NCBI GenBank assembly: GCA_036674765.1
Contig: JARVKI010000079.1
Location: forward strand, 1-64,000
DNA from: Seiridium cupressi
Taxonomy: Eukaryota > Ascomycota > Sordariomycetes > Amphisphaeriales > Sporocadaceae
Length of the DNA: 64,000 bases
Direction of reading: 5' to 3'
Shown here: positions 46,762-57,972 of the stretch, one piece after another
Numbering within the stretch: the first letter of the stretch is position 1
How the letters are laid out: every line of letters begins with the position of its first letter
Translations under genes and position numbers: made by a program
The notes under the pieces: generated by a model
What the model was told of the DNA's origin: nothing
Database searches by the model: none
The model's input: only the letters and a program-made list of their open reading frames with translations

Positions 46762-48562
46762 ATGGGATCGCTGGGCGGTCTCTCTCCCGGAGGGAGTATT
46801 GCGGTATGCCCATGAAATCTTACATCCCCAATCTCCGGCCTTTAAGAGCTCCAGCTGATTTACAAACGACGTACAGATCGGCGTCTTGGTCGGCCTAATA
46901 TCTACCAGTGTACAGTCCTTGGGGCTCACCTTGCAGCGGAAATCACATATACTCGAAGACGAGAAAGGACCGCACGATGTCCGCCGACCACCGCATCGAA
47001 GGCGCAGATGGCAGTTGGGCATGGGCATGTTCGTAGTGGCGAATATATTGGGAAGCAGTATACAAATCTCGACACTGCCTCTACCGGTCTTGTCAACACT
47101 ACAAGCGGCCGGGTTGGTGTTCAATTCGATATGCGCCACCTTGATACTGAGCGAGCCTTTCACGAGATGGAGTCTATGGGGCACCTTGCTGGTATCCGGA
47201 GGAGCTGTGCTGATCGGGATATTCGGCGCTATACCATCACCGGCTCATAGCTTGAGAGAGTTGCTGGATTTGATGGGCAGATGGCAGTTCATTCTATGGA
47301 TGGCGCTGCAGGCTGTGCTCGTCGTGAGCGTTGCTGTTGCGACAGATCTGGTCAGCCATTTCACGAACCTGTCGCAGAACTCGCGCTTCCGCTTCATTAG
47401 AGGACTAGCATACGGATGCATAAGTGGCATACTATCGGCCCACTCCTTACTATTCGCCAAATCAGCCGTCGAGTTGATCCTCAGGACTATTGCCGACGGC
47501 GACAATCAGTTTGTACACTGGCAGGCATGGATGATCGTTCTTGGACTGATCATATTGGCTCTGAGCCAGTTGTACTACCTTCACCGCGGATTGAAGCTTG
47601 TCTCAACCTCCGTCCTATACCCTCTTGTATTCTGCATCTACAACATCATCGCCATTTTGGATGGTCTCATTTATTTTAACCAAACAAATCTCATTTCAGC
47701 TCTGGATGCCGGTCTAATAGCAGTTGGTACCGTCATCCTTCTTGCTGGCGTCTTGGCCTTGTCGTGGCGTCTTAGCGATGAACAGCACCCACCCGCGGTG
47801 GGCCAGTCAACCCTCACGCCAGGTCTTGGGTTTGTGGAGGATACCGACGGCGAAGAAGAGTCGCTCCTAGACTCCGATACCATCACCGATGACGAGGAAG
47901 CCGTTCCACCGACATACAATACTTTTGCGCCTGGCACAGGCGAGTCTACGCCATTGGCACCCGGACGAAAAACATCGAAGCGGTGGCATGAGCGGGCAGA
48001 GATATGGGGTGAGCTGGAGGATCAAGAACAACCCAGTCCTCCGCTTCATCCTCGCCGATCGATGACTCTTCCTGCAGGCGCAGACGAGACAACCGCATTG
48101 TTAGGCGGAGGAAAGCGACACGTGTCGAACGCTTCTGTAGGCTCACTTTCAACAGTGGGGCCTTCATCAGCAACGGGCGATGGGCCACAGAGGAAATCAC
48201 TGCGCCGGAGGAGGAAGTCGACCGGCTTTCCCGGCTTCACAGCACGAAAAATGCCCGGGAGAAGGAGTAGCACCAGTGGCGCTGGGGTACAGGATGCCCT
48301 CGGTGGTATTTTAAAGATGAGATGGTTCAGGGGCCGGCAGCGCGGTGATAGTACAAGCGCTGTGGAGGACTTCTTGCCTAGTGGCCGTAGAAATTGGAGC
48401 TGGAGCCGCTCGCCGAGGTTTAGGGACGAGGAGGAAGCGGTGGGAGAGACGAGGGTGCAAAGTAGAGATACAGATCCTGGGCCTGGAGGTGGCGCAGGGG
48501 AGAATGGCGAGGGAGGAAGTTCAAGAGAAAGAAACAGAGAAGGTGGCGATGATGTTGTATAG
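46762..48562 (+). CDS. NIPA/DUF803-family membrane protein (putative Mg2+ transporter)
   Basis: Model: exon 46762-46803 (MGSLGGLSPGGSIA) joined to 46877-48562 across a 73-bp intron; 575 aa. The join completes the first membrane helix (IGVLVGLISTSVQSLGLTLQ). About nine membrane helices follow up to residue ~315 (for example FVVANILGSSIQI, LLVSGGAVLIGIFGAI, LVFCIYNIIAILDGLIYF), the topology of the NIPA family, members of which move Mg2+ in animals. The last ~260 residues form a cytosolic Arg/Ser/Gly-rich tail with acidic-dileucine candidates (EEESLL, ETTALL) that could direct vacuolar or endosomal sorting. The NIPA assignment rests on helix pattern and remembered family motifs. Confidence 0.85.
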
Positions 48563-49194
48563 GCTATAGTCCTATCATGAATGAAATACCCACTTGGACT
48601 GAGCAGGAGTCTCAGATCCAGGAAGGAATGGCGGTTCTCATTTGTTATACCATATTTTTAGCGGCCGTAGCACTTCATACCTCAAGACATGACTCTGGGC
48701 CACGCGCTATAGCAGGTATTATCGACGAGCTACAATTAACAATGCTACTCGTCTCGTGTGTGAAGTATCACTGCCTTCTTATGGGCTTGCCTTGAACAGA
48801 AGATTTCCTACAATTTAGTAGACGCTAGTTACTGTCCAATCTGAGCCGACTGCGACTTCCTGTGTTCAACATAATAAAACCAATTCAGCTTTGAAGCCAA
48901 GGTTTCGTAGGTTCAACAAAGACTACAGCATAGTGAGGCTCAGTACGTAGGGTTGCGGACAACAGGCTCGGAATGGCCTAAAATTGCAGTGCAGGATGAA
49001 TGCTCGATAGACCGGGAAGCGGTGGGCAATGAAGCGGTGAGTTCTCCGTTCGCAACCACGCACATGACTTCGTTCTTTGTTCGCTCAGTTATCTTGACTT
49101 ATACCGTCATCGAGCGGCTTCCTGCCATACACAACGTACCTATCAGGGAGTGTCAGCTGGGGTGATCTGATCCTACGACGCTCTTCTGGCCAAC
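48563..49194. other. Convergent 3' spacer
   Basis: Between the stops of the NIPA-like gene (+) and the methyltransferase gene (-). No supportable feature. Confidence 0.5.
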
Positions 49195-50641
49195 TTACAC
49201 GCCGAAACACCATGCATACTTGCGATTGAGAACATCCTTTCTACATTCCTCCAGCAGCTCCTCGATCTCTTCCGGGCTCACCCCGGCCAAGCTCAAGAGC
49301 GCCCAGCTCATGCCTCGCAGGCCAGCCATGATGCTCCGCAGCAAGTACCAACCGGATTCCTTGAGTCTGGGGTCCGAAGACCAAGGGCCCATGGGCCACT
49401 CGATATAGTGTTCTTCGACGTCAACAACTACCCGCGAGAGATCAGCCGCGCAATTGGCTTCATGGGAAGCACGGGAAGATTCTGCCTCTTTCCCCAAAAT
49501 AAGATGAGGTGGACTTACAGCCAACCTCTTCAAGCCACTCCTTGTACCGGCTCGCCTTGTAGAAATCGCGTTTCAGCTTGGCGGCTCCTGTGGCGACGTA
49601 GTCGTTCCATCTCTTCACTGCTGAACCTTTGCATGGAAAATTTTTCATCAGCAAGCTCTCCGATCTGGCATATTTTACCTTCGTCTACTCGGTGGTTGCT
49701 CTCTGACTTACCCTCTTCTCCCTTGTGTAGATCAATTATCGGCAACGTCGAGTCCTGGAACTCAATCCAGCCTCCAGGGTTCAGATACCGAAAGGCGTTC
49801 TCCATGACCTTTTTCGGCTGGTCGAAGCACGTCACCATGAACCGGAGATGTATGTAATCAAATCTGCTGTTGGGTGTCTGGAAGACCCACTTCAATGCCT
49901 TGGAGTTAGCGATTGCTTCTTTGAGTGTGCTTAGCAAACTATTGGGAGTTGAAGCTCATCTTCCAGAGCAAGATCGTTCAATCAGGGAACGGTCACTCAT
50001 ACAACAAGCTACAACGAGTAGAAAGTAGCTCCAGAAATTACTCACTATTTCTTCCTCGGCGTCATCCTTTTGAAAGCTGCAGTTGGCGATGGTGAACGGC
50101 GGCTGGATAGCGCTGAGATCTGTGCCTATCACTTGGGAGTCCGGGTGCTCCTCAGCTAGTCAAGGCGACCAGTTAAGAAATTGTTTCCTCTCTTCCACAC
50201 TCCTCTTTTCCAGACGGGTACACCGAGAGGCGACTTACCGAATTGGATCGCCCAGATTCCCGTCCCTGTGCCAATGTCTAGCACGTAGTGAGGTGACTCT
50301 GTAAAAGGGGCTAGAGCGAGCCTGCCGTCAAGGAGGAGTCGGAAGCTCACGTGCATGATGTCGAGGCGGTCTTGCTCTGCCTACATATGGTAAGTCTTGC
50401 GGAATTCCGGGCCTCAATCGAACAGACCTACAGCGTCATTTGGGAGAAGATATTTGCCCGGCTTATAGTTTTGATAGAGATTGCCGGATTCGCCCACGAC
50501 CGATTCGGCATCGTATACGGACTGGCCCGATGATTTACTGAAATCATCGTCGACGATCATGTAATTGGCCTTTGCTTCCAGAACTTCCATGTCCCACTGG
50601 CCCGCATCCTGATGCTCTAGCTTGGTTCTCGGCGCGGCCAT
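49195..50641 (-). CDS. SAM-dependent methyltransferase of the TAM/LaeA-like class
   Basis: Model: six exons 50432-50641, 50239-50380, 50046-50155, 49712-49898, 49519-49626, 49195-49427; 990 nt, 329 aa. Introns are 51, 83, 147, 85 and 91 bp. Each join restores family sequence: LPNDA-AEQDRLDIMH, WAIQF-AEEHPDSQVIGTD, the cap-region GSAVKRWNDYVATGAAKL, and EEVG-FVDVEEHYIEWP. Motif I (VLDIGTGTGIWAI) binds S-adenosylmethionine; the acidic post-I residue is in VIGTDLSAIQP, and motif III is RYLNPGGWIEFQD. Substrate unknown; many paralogues exist in each fungus, so this is not LaeA itself. Intron 3 (49899-50045) is a copy of the repeated intron family. An alternative acceptor 9 bp downstream would drop Ala-Leu-Lys. 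Confidence 0.92.
49899..50045 (-). repeat. Introner-like intron copy B (147 bp)
   Basis: Intron 3 of the methyltransferase gene, phase 0. It starts GTGAGTAATTTCTGGAG and ends in a CTAAC branch site followed by TCCAAG. It aligns end to end with the 148-bp intron at 8270-8417 and, in its outer parts, with the 95-bp intron at 52129-52223. Confidence 0.85.
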
Positions 50642-51599
50642 TCTGGTGCAGTCCAACTAGTGTTGTTTATTATAGTGGCCGTCAGGGTCGAGCTATGACA
50701 TGGGCGCGAACAAGCATGAGTTTTGGGAGCGGGCCGAACTGGCTTTACCCGAGTTTACACAGTCGTATCATGAGATGTGAGGAGGGCTTACCCGGGTTTC
50801 AGCTTGATGATGTGTGCTGCGTCTGCATTTGTGGATCTCAGGCCCCTGTCCCCTGTTGATGAACACGCACTTCTTATCCGATCGGGCACGCGTAAGCGAT
50901 GCACCCGAAGACAGGCTGGAGTCTGGACACAACCACCATACGACCGGGGGGGGAGGAGTATATTCGTAGGCGATCGATGGGTAGATGTCGGTATTATCTC
51001 TGAGAGTACGCACTCGCTCCCAGAGTGTTGATACCGACTACCCAGCTCGCGACACTAATACATATCCCCCAGGAACTACAACGCCAGAGAGGATGGAATC
51101 ATGGTGGTTGAATACAATCATGCTTTTCAGAACATCGACCCATCCCCCTTAAGGAGAGGCTGCAGCTTGTACTGCAGCCTATTCGGACGCATTCGCCCGG
51201 TGACACTATATCGCTCACCAACATGATAAGATTCACGATAGAGGCTATCACGAATCTTGCACTGATCACAGCTGATGTCCTTAGCTTCGAACAAATTCTG
51301 CGTGACTATAACAACACTACGACTTGGTGCCTTTAGACTATTGAGACTGACTTCTACTGTTGATCCACCGATTTCTTGTCAGTAGCCACGACAGAGCCAA
51401 CGGCACGGCACGCTGAACGGGGGATTGGGTTATTAGAATCATGGCAAACAGACCGACCATACATCACCATTCGTTTGTTCGAATGATCCCCCTCTCTGAT
51501 TCCCTGAGACGACGTATTTCTGGGACTGCATGCATTGGTCGGGAGCTTTGGTCTACTGCAAATGATGAGTTAGCTTGCATTGCTTATGACAGCCTCCCA
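50642..51599. other. Spacer upstream of the methyltransferase gene
   Basis: Methyltransferase promoter next to 50641, and the 3' flank of the next gene. No coding content recognised; frames overlapping 51441-51719 (+) are antisense to the next gene's 3' end. Confidence 0.5.
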
Positions 51600-52363
51600 T
51601 CACATCTTGGTTTCTGGCTCACCGAAATAGTAGCGGAGGATTACGTTCGGGCCTCTGTCTTCATCCTGAAGGAATGGTGCACGGCCAAAAGCGTAATACC
51701 CAATGGTCTGCATCAGTGAACTGCGATGCATGAAACATGCTCTTCCTGGATACGTCCTGATGGAGATTATTGTGATTGCTGGTCGTTTCTCATCTATGCC
51801 CACGTCATTAACGCGGTGAACGCACTGTTCTCTTTCTGAAATATATAATTGCTTGTTCGAATCCTTGCTGGTGTTCGGATACTTGTTGAGCATCAATTTG
51901 CAAAGCTCCTTTGCACAGTTGACTCTGCTGGCGAACCGTCGCCACTCTTCAGAAGATACGCCTTCTTCTTTCAGATCATCCGGGTCGCATAGGACGTCAT
52001 CGTCTCGGCTCAGCAGATTCCGCATGTCTTCATAGTCGAAATTCCTGTTCGGCCGACGACCCAGTTCCCAGTTCCGGAATTGCTGAGCCCATCGGGTTAC
52101 TTGTCTCGCTTCAATCTCACTATAACACCTGGGGTCAGCGATCTTTTCCTCGAGTGTGCTTGGCGACTTGTCTGGAGCTGAAGTTCATGTTTCAAGAGCA
52201 AAATAACGCCAAAAATTGCTTACTGGATGTGCTCAACTACAGCTGCCCATTCTTCTTTATTCAATGCGGAGCCGTCCACCGGAGTTTGTATAGTTAGAGC
52301 TTCCGATTCAGATGACGACGAATCGGCGCCATAATCACGAGGTGGCATCTCCGAGCTTTCCAT
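51600..52363 (-). CDS. Uncharacterised acidic protein, 222 aa
   Basis: Family not recognised. Model: exon 52224-52363 joined to 51600-52128 across a 95-bp intron; 669 nt. The join gives EEWAAVVEHI-QCYSEIEARQVTRWAQQF. The N-terminus is Ser/Glu-rich (MESSEMPPRDYGADSSSS); the middle is helical with regular Trp and Arg (FRNWELGRRPNRNFDYEDMR, then SSEEWRRFASRVN). No membrane segment or signal peptide. The last ~70 residues are less convincing and could include an unrecognised intron. The intron belongs to the repeated intron family, a copy of which also sits in the neighbouring methyltransferase gene. Confidence 0.6.
52129..52223 (-). repeat. Introner-like intron copy C (95 bp, internally shortened)
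   Basis: Phase-2 intron of the 51.6-kb gene. The first ~25 bases (GTAAGCAATTTTTGGCGTTAT) and the last ~70 match copies A and B; about 50 bases of their middle are absent. It ends in a CTGAC branch site followed by CCCAG. Confidence 0.85.
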
Positions 52364-53055
52364 GATGGGGGCCTAGCCAATGTGCGACCGAATGCAAAAT
52401 AAAAGGTAAGTGTTTTTGAAACAGACAAATCAACGTGCCCTTAACTATGATGTATGAGTATTGGAAGATACGAAGGCTGGACGTGCTCTGTATAATTGGG
52501 CCGGTGTTGCGAGAAGAAGAGGTCATTTGGTTGTCTGGCTGACTAGAACGCGGCAATCATTGCGTTGATGGGCGCCGTCAACTGTTCCTTCCCAGTATAT
52601 TTGTTTTTTTAGACGGGGGCTCGACCACCAGGTCGAGTCGAGCTCACATACAGCTGTCGTCGTACTTGAGCAAACCTCGCTAGTAATTGATTCATAGTCT
52701 TACGACACGATAGTTCTTTCCGACGAAGGATTATGTAGGTCAGTCGCGATCAGTGTGGCGGGGAGATCTCAATTCATTTTACTCAATCTGTGTAACTTAT
52801 TTACAGGGATTGTGGTCAGGTGCCAAATAGACCACGCTGATGAACCTGCCATTGCCATCTTATGCATTGCTACTAGCAGGAATGCTCCATTATCTCCCTG
52901 CCTAACTTATACCATCTGCTGGCTGGTCCAAGTGGTTGTCTGTCGGAGAAGAAGCGTCGATGGGTCTCGCTCCCACAGCCGGCAGAAACTAGACCATTTC
53001 CCGTGATACGATGCATGCGCCTACATCGCACTTGAGAGTTGGACGTGCCCAGCAT
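52364..53055. other. Spacer between unknown gene and DEAD-box gene
   Basis: Promoter side of the 51.6-kb gene and 3' side of the helicase gene. No supportable feature. Confidence 0.5.
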
Positions 53056-55195
53056 CTACCAAGCGGTAGAGCTAGTAGCGTCAACGCCAGCGCCCCAGCC
53101 ACCGGCATCGTCACCACCAGTAGGAGCAGTAGGAGCAGTAGCAGTGTTAGAGTCGCCGCTATTGCCCCAACCGCCGGCAGAGTCACCGCCGCCACTGCCA
53201 CCATCAACAGCCCAACCTCCAGCGCCAGCAGCATCGTCGACGCCCTCGTCCTCTTCGTCAGAGCCTGGCTCAAACTTGAGATTCTTCGCGTCTTCGCCCT
53301 CGGGAACGTATTGCTGGAGGAACTCGGGGATCTCCTGGTTGGTCTCAAGCAGTGTCTTGGTCAAGACCTCGGCGATCGGCTCATCCTTCTCGGTGTAGAA
53401 TGATATGGCCTTGCCCTTGAGGCCGGCTCGAGCAGTACGACCTACCGCATATAGTCAGCACAAGAACAATTAAGTCAAGGAGAACTAGACTCTTACCAAT
53501 ACGATGGGTGTACTCGGTGATGCCACCGTGTTCAGTGCTGGGCATATCATAATTGATGACATATTTGACATTGCGAACGTCAATGCCTCGAGCAGTTACT
53601 CCAGTCGCGATGAGAATGGGAGTGGAGCCATTTCGGAAAGCGCGCATGGCGTCCTCACGTTCACGCTGTGTGCGGTCAGAATGCATGGAGGTACACGGCA
53701 TCTCGTTGTGGAAGAGATAGTCGTCTAGCTCGTCAGCGAGACGCTTGTTGTTCACAAATATGATTGTACGGCCTGGCTCGAGTGAGTAGAGGAGATCCAG
53801 CAGGGCTCGCTTCTTCAGGAAATGATCAACCCAGATAACCTGTTGCTCAATGTTTGCATGGGTGCTGCCGATTCTGCCCACACGGATGCGAATGTGTGAT
53901 GCAGCAAGGTGGTCCTTTGCAAGCTTGCGGATCTGGGTCGGGAAGGTTGCCGAGAACAGCATGTACTTGACGTTTCCCTCTTCTTGTTCTGATTCCCGGG
54001 TCAGCTACTGCAGTTCCAAGTGAACTCAAAGCGCTGTGTTGAGCAAAATGGACTCACCACCACCAGAAAGGATCTTGTTGAATTCCTCTTCCCAGTCTTG
54101 CTGAAGCATCTCGTCAGCCTCGTCGATGACCATGTATCTGACTCTGCGCAGACTCAAGACTTGGGGACGTTCCATGAGGTCGATCAGGCGGCCTGGAGAG
54201 GCGATGAGAACGTCGCAGCCCTTCTGCAGCTGCTGAATCTGATCGCGCAGGGGTCCGCCGCCGTAGACAACAGCGGGACGCAGCATGGTTCGGTAGCAGA
54301 ACTTGCGCGCCTCGGTGAAAATCTGCACAGCAAGCTCTCGAGCAGGGCAGACGATGACAACCAGCGGCTCGGCTGTGACGCCGGCAGCAACGCCAGCATC
54401 GATCTCAGTGGGGTGAGGTCGAGGAGCTGCAAGCTTCTTGGCCTTGCCCATGAGTTTGTTGATGATGGGAATCAAGTAGGCGGCAGTCTTTCCCGAACCT
54501 GAAGCCTGTATCAGTATCTTGATAATACTAGATGGAGAGTTTGTGGGCAATGCGACATACCAGTCTGGGCAATGGCGATCATGTCGCGTCCTTGATGGAT
54601 TGCAGGAAGGCAGTATTGCTGAATCGGAGTCGGAGTGTTGAAGCCAGCGAGCTCAACGTTGCGTCTCATGGCTGGATGAAGACCAGCAGCGTCGAAAGAC
54701 ATGACCGGGTTAATGCGCTCAATGCTCTCCTGCAGAACATTGATCTCAGAGATGCTAGCTGCATTTAGCTGTGGTATTCTCGTCATCTTGTAATCGAGCT
54801 TACCTCTTGAAGTCAATGACTTCGTTGTCTCCTCGCTCCTCCTCTGTGCCGAAGAGAATTTTCTCGAGCTCGGCGGACTCGGGTCCAATGTCACCCTCTT
54901 CACCATCCCACTCGTAGACCTGAGCATTACCTGCCCACTCACCAGTGGAGCCAGTAGCATAAGCCTCATAGTCGTAGGCCTTCTTCTCCTGCCACTCAGC
55001 AATGGGAGCCTCGCGGCGCTCGAAGGGCAGCGGCGGGGCTGCCGGCTTGCTATCAATCGCGTCACCATCACCAGCATGAGGCTCATCACCAGTGCCCCAA
55101 GCATCGGCACCGGAATTGGTGTTGGTTGTGGTGTTGTCACCCCAACCGCCTGCATCAGCAGGTGTACCAGCTTCGTTGCCCCAGCCGTCAGACAT
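53056..55195 (-). CDS. DEAD-box RNA helicase (Ded1/Vasa-like) with WG-rich termini
   Basis: ATP-dependent RNA unwinding. Model: exons 54804-55195, 54561-54754, 54058-54498, 53497-53988, 53056-53441; introns 49, 62, 69 and 55 bp; 1905 nt, 634 aa. Acceptors were fixed by motif integrity, e.g. IAQTG-SGKTAAY (Walker A, residues 193-200). Other motifs: Q-motif TPTPIQQYCLP, PARELAVQI (Ia), DEAD at 321-324 (VIDEADEML), SAT (LFSATFPTQ), IIFVNNKR (IV), and HRIG-RTARAG (VI). The core is flanked by low-complexity tails with Gly-Trp/Trp-Gly repeats: SDGWGN, GGWGDN and DAWGTG at the N-terminus, and GGWAVDGG, GGWGNSG and GGWGAG at the C-terminus, ending STAW. These tails distinguish it from canonical Ded1, which has RGG-type tails. 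Confidence 0.93.
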
Positions 55196-57162
55196 GATGT
55201 CAAATTGGGATTGGGGATCCGCAGAAACGTGAATCTGTAAATGCTTCCATCAGTATGTCTTGCGGGAGGCGAGCGTTTGGGGCTCTGTGCCTTGAACCTT
55301 TGTCCAGAAGCGGGATAATGTGATGAGGCAGGGATAATGGGATCATAGATTTGAAGATGGGGAGGCAGATAGAGAAACTCAGCATGATGGGAACACCTCG
55401 GGAACCTACAGTGTCTTGGAGGCAGGCGTGTCCAAAAGAAGGTCGAAGTGCTGGAATTCACCGGGTCAAATGGATGAAGGCGAAATCCTGGATGAAATTA
55501 ACTGAAGGTCGAGGGTGGGAGCTGCACAAACAAGGCAGGTTTAATGGCTGGAAACCGACGCCAACGATTTTTCTGGTGAGGCGAACGTGTTGCCTACCGA
55601 GGGAACAAGGAAACTGAAAAAGCGTAACACGCGTGCTTGTGCCTTGTCAGTCAGATACTGAAGTACGTGGAGAATGCAGAAGTGAAAAGGAACAAACTCT
55701 TCGAGGGATGAGCTGGTGGAGGAGTGAAACCAGGTGGTGCTGGGATGAGTCCGTTGAGAGTGTTTGTTTGGTGCAAAGCACGAGGCGATAACCAACTGAT
55801 GCTGATGTGGGACGATGCAAGGAAAAAACAGATTGTTTCACCTGAACAACGCGTCCCTTTGTTGAGATGCGACTCTGGAGGCTTCGAGGTCACATATATC
55901 TTGATTACCTTGCGGTTGGATGGTGACGATAAGATGAAAATAGGTAGAGGTGTAGGGGCACTGAGGTAGTGGCTGGTGAGGGAGGATCACTCTGGGTAGC
56001 TTACCTCGAGATAGAACCACAATGGCTCAACCAAGAACTTCTGAATTCTTGGTGATGGTGGTGGCAAGTGCTGAGCTTCTTGATCCTCAAGAGACTCAAC
56101 TCCAAGCTGGTGTTGGAGGATGCGCGTGCGGTGTTCGAGGAAGGTGGTGAAGAAAAGCTGGGTCGGAAGTGGAGGAGCTTTTTGTAGTCAAATTGGGGGC
56201 ACTGAGATTTTGCAATAAGTCTGAGGAAGAAACTCAGGTTGGTTTGGAGGGCGCAGGATTATTCGGCTGCCTTATAACCGCATGGACAGTTTTGATTATT
56301 CGGCTGGGCTGATTTCGTGGCGGCAGATGCAGTCCAAGGGGCAACACCGTTTAGTACTGCTGGAGCAAGCCACTGTTGATTCAGCCCTGGGGATCTCTGA
56401 TACTCTGGATTAGATGTGGAGACTTTTGTTTCGCAAAGAACAGTTAGTTATTGCGCAAGCAGTAATAAAGGATGACCATGTTGATATCGTTGACTATGGG
56501 CTCAACGTTGGTATAGTTACTCCGTAGCGGCAAATCTCAATCGACATCAAAAGATATTCCTGATAAAGTCGCCAAAGGCAAGCCCTGGACCCGTTTAACC
56601 TGTGGTTGTACTTTATATGAGTTACGCCTCAGTCTGGGCCCTATCATGGTCTAGATTTACATCCCGCCGTATCATCGGGATGTTTCTGGTTGCCTTGTTT
56701 TGGTTTATTGGACCAGATTACGTGTTATGCCCACCTAAGGCTGTCCTAACATGAAGCAAAAAATGAATCCCATCAACATCTGATATCTGCTTCAGATCGT
56801 GAGCTATCAATTGGCATCCGGTCAGCAACCATCCTCAGAATCCCAATGTTCATAAGTCTATGCTTGTAAATTGATCGACCGTCAAAGACGCACCACAGCC
56901 CCAGAAACTGCCAGCCAAGATGTAGCCTTCACTTCATGCCTTTGGAAGGATGCCTCGACAACGTCACATCTCTAGGTTCGCTCCAGCCACATGTGGTTCG
57001 CCGATGCCATCGTACTTATTCAGTCTCTCTATGCCTGGTTATTATGTCTCAGTCTGCCATTGCGATTTCAGTGACGTCGTAGGCAGCTGGTCCCTCAGCG
57101 ATCTACTGTCTATCCTCAGCGGGGACTCCAAACAGTACACCATCAGTGCAGCCGAATATGCA
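55196..57162. other. 2-kb upstream region of the helicase gene, possible long leader intron
   Basis: On the helicase sense strand the sequence is CT-rich over ~55200-55800. A strong donor (GTAAGC at 55999-56004) and an acceptor 40 bp upstream of the start (TTTACAG, ending at 55235) could define a 770-bp leader intron. Above ~56300 nothing is recognisable. Confidence 0.4.
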
Positions 57163-57972
57163 TTACCATAAGACACCTAGGTAAGCGCCCCAAGACACAG
57201 AGTTTATCAAATGTTCTGGGGCCAAAACGACAGCCCGTGACTGCCTTCGGATCTTCTCGATTGCTTGTTGACAGCTCCAAAAACCGACAATTGAAGCGAC
57301 CTGGTTCAAGTAACCAACAAGATTGACCACTAATACGAAGACATGAACTAACAAGCATAATCGGCAGTCCGGAAAGGCCACACATAGTCGTGTAATGTTG
57401 ATTGAAGGGGGATATTTAGGGTCAGTAAGCTGCGAAAATGTAGTTGACGACTCGCGTCTGCAACCAGGGTAGTCCTCCTTTTTGCACGTTAGATTGGAAA
57501 GGTCCATACCGCGGCACAGCTTAGGTGCTTTCCTATTAACCATTCAGAGTACAACAAGCAAGAAAGCGAATAACAAGTCATCCTGGTCTGACATTGTGAA
57601 CGGCCCTTTGGTGAGCCGCTCCATGGATGCCTCTGATGATGGGGTCGGGGATCCGATACTACTTCGTCTGTAGATACGGGACAAGAAACGCAAGTTCTGC
57701 AAATATTCATTCATCAGGGCAATGACTAGTGACGAGTTCAATGTATAAGAAGAATCCTCCTGCCCAAAAGGCCACTCATCATGTACGACTGCTGACGGCC
57801 ACGTCTGCGAGCTAAAGATTATCCATTCAAACCACGTCCTCAACTCAGATGCAAGAGAGATGGACATTGAATACCTCAATTTAAAAAATTTGGACAATGT
57901 GCAGGCATCCTGGTTGGTGGGACTCGAATTTGACTGTATCTTTGTGATGCGATTCCATCTACCAATAAGCAT
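57163..57972 (-). CDS. Doubtful orphan gene: two same-frame ORFs across one stop or a 60-bp intron
   Basis: Two minus-strand frames (57544-57972 and 57163-57543) lie in the same phase, separated by a single TGA. Removing a possible 60-bp intron (57533-57592, GTCAGA...TTAATAG) deletes the stop and keeps the frame (GPFT-MKAPKLCRGM). The predicted protein is ~250 aa, starts MLIGRWNRI or MSISLASEL, and has a hydrophobic segment near the end (LLVHVFVLVVNLVGYL). No family recognised. It may be chance. Confidence 0.25.
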
